Shown: positions 60,893-64,000 of the stretch, one piece after another
Numbering within the stretch: the first letter of the stretch is position 1
How the letters are laid out: every line of letters starts with the position of its first letter
Source of the DNA: Photobacterium sp. GB-56
GTDB lineage: Bacteria; Pseudomonadota; Gammaproteobacteria; Enterobacterales; Vibrionaceae
Length of the DNA: 64,000 nucleotides
Direction of reading: 5' to 3'
NCBI RefSeq assembly: GCF_003026105.1
Contig: NZ_PYNW01000001.1
Coordinates: forward strand, 551,255-615,254
Program-made: the position numbers and the translations under genes
The notes under the pieces: generated by a model
Told to the model about the DNA's origin: nothing
Database searches by the model: none
Seen by the model: only the letters and a program-made list of their open reading frames with translations

Positions 60893-61288
60893 ATGACTAA
60901 CTTTAAATATTACAGCGAAGATTTACCTTGCTTTATCTGTCATAAACGAATGGCTAAAACTGAACTTGGATGGTTTACACCAAGTATGAAAGACGATGTG
61001 CTTGAACAGATAAAAAGCGTTATCTCTCAATCAAATACAGACTATGAAGAGTATTTTTCAGTCAGTATCATATGTTCAGAAGATGAAGCGCGCGATTATT
61101 TGCTACTGAACTATTATGGTTATTCTGAACATGAAATTAACCATGGACAAGTTAACTCAGAAGATTCAACCGAAGTGAATGATCTCATTTCAGAGCATAT
61201 GACATCAGAAGGTGTTGCAATGTTTAAACATGAGATTGCGTTACAAAGCTGTGAAGAGTGTACTCCTGAGATTGATGAAGACTATTAA
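60893..61288 (+). CDS. Small acidic protein with two CxxC pairs
   Basis: 131 residues, cytosolic, acidic. CFIC (13-16) and CEEC (119-122) could jointly hold a zinc ion. No family recognised. GGAG lies upstream of ATG 60893 and the Ap4A-phosphorylase-like gene starts 21 bp later, so both are probably one transcript. Confidence 0.65.
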   Translation: MTNFKYYSEDLPCFICHKRMAKTELGWFTPSMKDDVLEQIKSVISQSNTDYEEYFSVSIICSEDEARDYLLLNYYGYSEHEINHGQVNSEDSTEVNDLISEHMTSEGVAMFKHEIALQSCEECTPEIDEDY

Positions 61289-61309
61289 ATAAGTGGTAAA
61301 GGAAAGAAT

Positions 61310-62101
61310 ATGCTGTGGGATATCGGTTATGAAAAGTCGAACAAGGGTTTAGCGTCAGGCGAGTTACTACCGTTAATAACAAACGATCTTATCATTGTGC
61401 AAAATGGGATAGAGTTTATTGTTAATGTTGAGACAGAGAATATGAAAGTTAAACATTCTCCATCTGTAGCCACTCATGATCCGTTTGTATCACCATATAA
61501 TCCTTCAGCATATATCAACACGATTGGAGAGCAACACGTTTGTTTATTAAATAAATTTCCTATTGTTGTTCCTCATCTACTTATCTGTGCGAAAAATTAT
61601 ATTCCGCAAACGTCGCCATTAGTGTTAAAGGATTTTGAAGCTTGGATAGAAGGAATAACGGATGATAGCGTCTTAGGTTTTTTTAATTCAGGTGCGATAG
61701 CAGGTTCTAGTCAAATGCATCGGCATATGCAGCTTATTAGAACATCACTGCCTTTAGAAAAGACAATTCTTCAGGGACTATTACCCTTTAAACATGACTT
61801 GATGAGATTCGAATATTTAAATGCAGCAGATCTTTACCAGCATTATTTGTCGGTTATGGAATCAATGCAGTTGTATATGACATCGAGTATCAATGGTTTA
61901 ACAGAATGTCACCCGTATAATATATTATTAACACAACGTTGGATGTTGCTTATTCCTCGCACAAAGAATCAAGTTGGCGAAATAAAAGGGCATGGGGTGA
62001 ATTTTATTGGCCGCTTTTTGGTGAGTTCAACTGAACAATTGCAATGGCTAGAAAATTACGGTTTTGAACGTTTTTTAACAGATTGCGGTGTTCCTAAATA
62101 A
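61310..62101 (+). CDS. Ap4A phosphorylase / ATP adenylyltransferase family protein
   Basis: 263 residues of the HIT-superfamily branch resembling yeast APA1/APA2, which splits diadenosine tetraphosphate into ATP/ADP. The catalytic HxHxQ is H137-R-H139-M-Q141 in GSSQMHRHMQLI; the preceding INKxPxxxxHxLxCxK-like segment (NKFPIVVPHLLICAKNY, 81-97) also fits. Acts in the cytosol in dinucleotide turnover. AAAGGAAAG lies before ATG 61310. Confidence 0.85.
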   Translation: MLWDIGYEKSNKGLASGELLPLITNDLIIVQNGIEFIVNVETENMKVKHSPSVATHDPFVSPYNPSAYINTIGEQHVCLLNKFPIVVPHLLICAKNYIPQTSPLVLKDFEAWIEGITDDSVLGFFNSGAIAGSSQMHRHMQLIRTSLPLEKTILQGLLPFKHDLMRFEYLNAADLYQHYLSVMESMQLYMTSSINGLTECHPYNILLTQRWMLLIPRTKNQVGEIKGHGVNFIGRFLVSSTEQLQWLENYGFERFLTDCGVPK

Positions 62102-62149
62102 TAATCCGTTAAATTCGATTAAAGACTGTCCAGATAGCACTTATTACTA

Positions 62150-62178
62150 TTTACACTCGGTATTCACTTCGCTATTAT
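62150..62178 (+). promoter_or_regulatory. Promoter of tRNA-Ser
   Basis: TTTACA (62150-62155), 17-bp spacer, TATTAT (62173-62178), followed by a GC-rich discriminator (CGCGCC) typical of stringently controlled stable-RNA genes, just before the tRNA. Confidence 0.75.
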
Positions 62179-62187
62179 TCGCGCCAT

Positions 62188-62278
62188 GGAGAGATGGCTG
62201 AGTGGTTGAAAGCACCGGTCTTGAAAACCGGCATACGTTTATAGCGTATCTAGGGTTCAAATCCCTATCTCTCCGCCA
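62188..62278 (+). tRNA. tRNA-Ser (anticodon TGA)
   Basis: Class II tRNA of 91 nt with encoded CCA. Acceptor stem GGAGAGA / TCTCTCC, anticodon stem CCGGT / ACCGG around TTGAAAA with anticodon TGA, long variable arm (CATACGTTTATAGCGTATC) and T arm AGGGTTCAAATCCCT. Reads UCA and, by wobble, UCG-type codons. Confidence 0.98.
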
Positions 62279-62288
62279 TATTTAAAAC

Positions 62289-62320
62289 GAAAAGCCGCTG
62301 ATTAATCAGCGGCTTTTTCG
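62289..62320 (+). terminator. Terminator after tRNA-Ser
   Basis: Stem AAAAGCCGCTGAT / ATCAGCGGCTTTTT with a minimal loop and T-tract. Confidence 0.9.
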
Positions 62321-62424
62321 TATCTAGCGTATTGAAACTACTGATGCCAATGGAGTGCTACAAAGGCTTCAGGACAAACTACTTTCCTGTCTTTATTACA
62401 TACCTTTCTCTACCTAAAGAACTG

Positions 62425-62671
62425 CGCTTGAAGCTGTTTCTTATCATCACCACAAGCCGCAATAATGCCTAAACATGGAGATGAAACCCTGCTTTGTCGC
62501 CATCTCTTTTATCTCCATTCTCTTTCTTTTAGTACTCGTGTTATTCCTATATCAATTTAGGCGAGATATTTTTGATTTCTGCTAACGAAGCAACCTGTTT
62601 ATTTGTCCAGTTATAATGCAAGTCGTAAATTTTTACGCTTAGACTTCGTTTTAAATAAGAAAAAATGCTTA
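62425..62671. repeat. Direct repeat, copy A
   Basis: 247 bp repeated at 63755-64000. The last 125 bp are identical in both copies; the first 120 bp differ by scattered substitutions and a single-base deletion. The repeated unit carries no intact gene. It contains AACGAAG ... CTTCGTT as an inverted pair about 60 bp apart. The 62672-63005 stretch after it holds no feature that I can assign. Confidence 0.85.
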
Positions 62672-63005
62672 ATTATTTCAGCTTCTATTTATAAGGCATT
62701 GATATATAGGATGTAATATTCATAGCTGTGTTTTTAACACGACGGGTTAAAAACAGTTCTTACTTTTATCGAGAGCAATTAATCAATTAAAAGGTTTTTT
62801 TCGACTAAGTTAATGAAAATAAATGTTTTTATTTATTAGAATGTTGAATATTTGCTGTATTAATAAAGCGTAAAAGTAAGAATGCTTATTAATATACTGT
62901 TATAAAGCAGAATCAGCATCTGCGCTAGAAATTAGAAAGTAAGAGCATTTAGTGTGGTTTAGCTTTAATCTAATTGATTCAAAATCAGCGGGATAAGGAA
63001 GTTTC

Positions 63006-63482
63006 GTGAATTTAAGAAAATTCGTAGCTCAAGATGCATTTGAAGTCATTTCATGGTTTTCAACTGAAAAGGAATCCCTATATTGGGGTGGCTGGATGTT
63101 CGGTTGGCCACTTTCTGAAGCTGAAATGGTAATCCGTAGTGAGCTTCCAGAAATTGAGTTCCTTGTTTTATCTGATGGAAATGACAGGCTTGGTTTCATC
63201 GAACTTCAGCACATCAGTGAAACTGAAATACGTTTGTGTAGAGTCGCCATTAACCCTAAATATCGAGGGCGTGGATTTGGCAGGGCTTTAATCGCACTTT
63301 CCATCGAAGAAGTCAGGAAGTGCGAACAGTTCAATGTTGTGACTTTGGCTGTTTTTGCTGAGAATGTAACCGCTTATAATTGCTACAAATCCTATGGTTT
63401 TGTAACTGTAGACAAAGAGCCAAAATTTAGAGAGTTCAATGGACAGAAATGGCCTTTGATCCAGATGAAAACTGCTTTATAA
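63006..63482 (+). CDS. GNAT-family N-acetyltransferase
   Basis: 158 residues beginning with GTG at 63006 (AAGGAAG upstream). Acetyl-CoA-binding motif RVAINPKYRGRGFGRALIAL (79-98) and a C-terminal FAENVTAYNCYKSYGFV strand-helix are typical. Substrate unknown. It lies between two copies of a 247-bp repeat and behind a tRNA gene, the usual setting of a mobile cargo gene. Confidence 0.88.
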   Translation: MNLRKFVAQDAFEVISWFSTEKESLYWGGWMFGWPLSEAEMVIRSELPEIEFLVLSDGNDRLGFIELQHISETEIRLCRVAINPKYRGRGFGRALIALSIEEVRKCEQFNVVTLAVFAENVTAYNCYKSYGFVTVDKEPKFREFNGQKWPLIQMKTAL

Positions 63483-63754
63483 CAGATAAGGATATGTGTC
63501 GCGTAGCTGACCTATCCGAAGTGTTGGACAAGTCCAAGCCACCTTATATAAATATTGGAAATATCATGAAGAGTGATGCTAAAAAGAAGTCGAGCGTTAT
63601 CCTTATTATTGAGCGTCGGTTATCTGGGGCGAAATATTCCTGTTAATTGCATGACATGTTTGTAGCTGGGGCAAAAGGGTTGGGCTTTTATATGCTCTGT
63701 ATTATTGCTTGAGGGCAACGTCAGTTGCCCGGCTAACATGAACATAAATTGGAT

Positions 63755-64000
63755 CGCTTGAAGCTGTTTCTTATTATGACTACAAGCCACAATAATTCTT
63801 AAACATGGATATGAACCCTGCTTTATCTCCATCTCTCTTATCTCCATTCTCTTTCTTTTCGTACTTGTGTTACTCCTATATCAATTTAGGCGAGATATTT
63901 TTGATTTCTGCTAACGAAGCAACCTGTTTATTTGTCCAGTTATAATGCAAGTCGTAAATTTTTACGCTTAGACTTCGTTTTAAATAAGAAAAAATGCTTA
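63755..64000. repeat. Direct repeat, copy B (cut by window end)
   Basis: Second copy of the 62425-62671 repeat. Identity is still perfect at base 64000, so the repeat probably extends further. The 63483-63754 stretch before it has two short overlapping frames judged spurious. Confidence 0.85.

Noticed and set aside
63449..63847. Two short ORFs (65 aa plus strand, 75 aa minus strand) after the GNAT gene
   Set aside because: One overlaps the GNAT end out of frame; the other runs into repeat copy B and its counterpart in copy A is full of stops.
62425..64000. Repeats considered as integron attC sites with a GNAT cassette
   Set aside because: At 247 bp with no attC core pairs and no VCR-like sequence, the repeat does not fit, and no integrase is in the window.
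1..64000. CRISPR arrays, rRNA genes, integrases or full insertion sequences
   Set aside because: No regularly spaced repeats, rRNA signatures or transposase/recombinase motifs were seen.

Overview
The window looks like chromosomal DNA of a marine gammaproteobacterium of the family Vibrionaceae, most likely Photobacterium or a close relative. This rests on protein resemblance recalled without a database: a TorA-type TMAO reductase, a complete uhp system, a MarR regulator resembling Vibrio CosR, lldP-lutABC, bioA/bioBFCD and a moderately AT-rich background. No rRNA, CRISPR array, integrase or complete insertion sequence was seen. One tRNA gene (tRNA-Ser, anticodon TGA) is present.

Layout. 1-2.2 kb: 3' part of a torA-like molybdoenzyme gene, then a truncated haemoglobin, a TSUP-family permease, a CHASE-GGDEF diguanylate cyclase and a LysR regulator. 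6.4-10.5 kb: an accessory, visibly AT-richer block with a two-gene AAA-ATPase / TOPRIM-like cassette (the best candidate for an undescribed system), a decayed copy of a DUF4870 gene, a broken pepT remnant, and then the intact DUF4870 gene. 11-17.5 kb (minus strand): a cytochrome bo3 quinol oxidase operon cyoABCDE followed by SCO and PCuAC copper chaperones and a small secreted protein. 17.5-18.6 kb: about 1 kb without genes that holds a possible structured RNA. 18.6-24.4 kb: a MarR regulator divergent from a four-gene imelysin / di-haem / imelysin / DUF1513 operon behind two Fur-box-like sites.

24.6-27.8 kb: a peptidoglycan cluster (ldtD, mepK, gloC) in the same order as E. coli ycbB-ycbK-ycbL. 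28.2-33.2 kb: uhpT-uhpA-uhpB-uhpC, hexose-phosphate uptake and its sensing system. 33-39.7 kb: small conserved proteins, aspC, an enoyl-CoA hydratase family gene, a second diguanylate cyclase, and nearly 1 kb of low-coding DNA with tiny ORFs. 39.7-44.5 kb: asnS, queE, mlc and a LysR gene. 44.7-49.3 kb: the L-lactate utilisation operon lldP-lutA-lutB-lutC. 49.9-51.9 kb: an ECF sigma factor / ChrR anti-sigma pair downstream of a LON-domain gene, with an ECF11-like promoter candidate. 52-57.3 kb: divergent bioA and bioBFCD around a BirA-operator-like site. 57.3-62.1 kb: htpX, an MFS pseudogene and several small uncharacterised genes including an Ap4A-phosphorylase-like protein. 62.2-64 kb: tRNA-Ser, then a GNAT acetyltransferase gene lying between two copies of a repeat of about 247 bp, the second of which runs off the window.

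Together the core genes describe a facultative aerobe able to respire TMAO and oxygen and to use lactate and hexose phosphates. Signs of gene flux concentrate at 6.2-10.5 kb, 58.9-60.6 kb and 62.4-64 kb.
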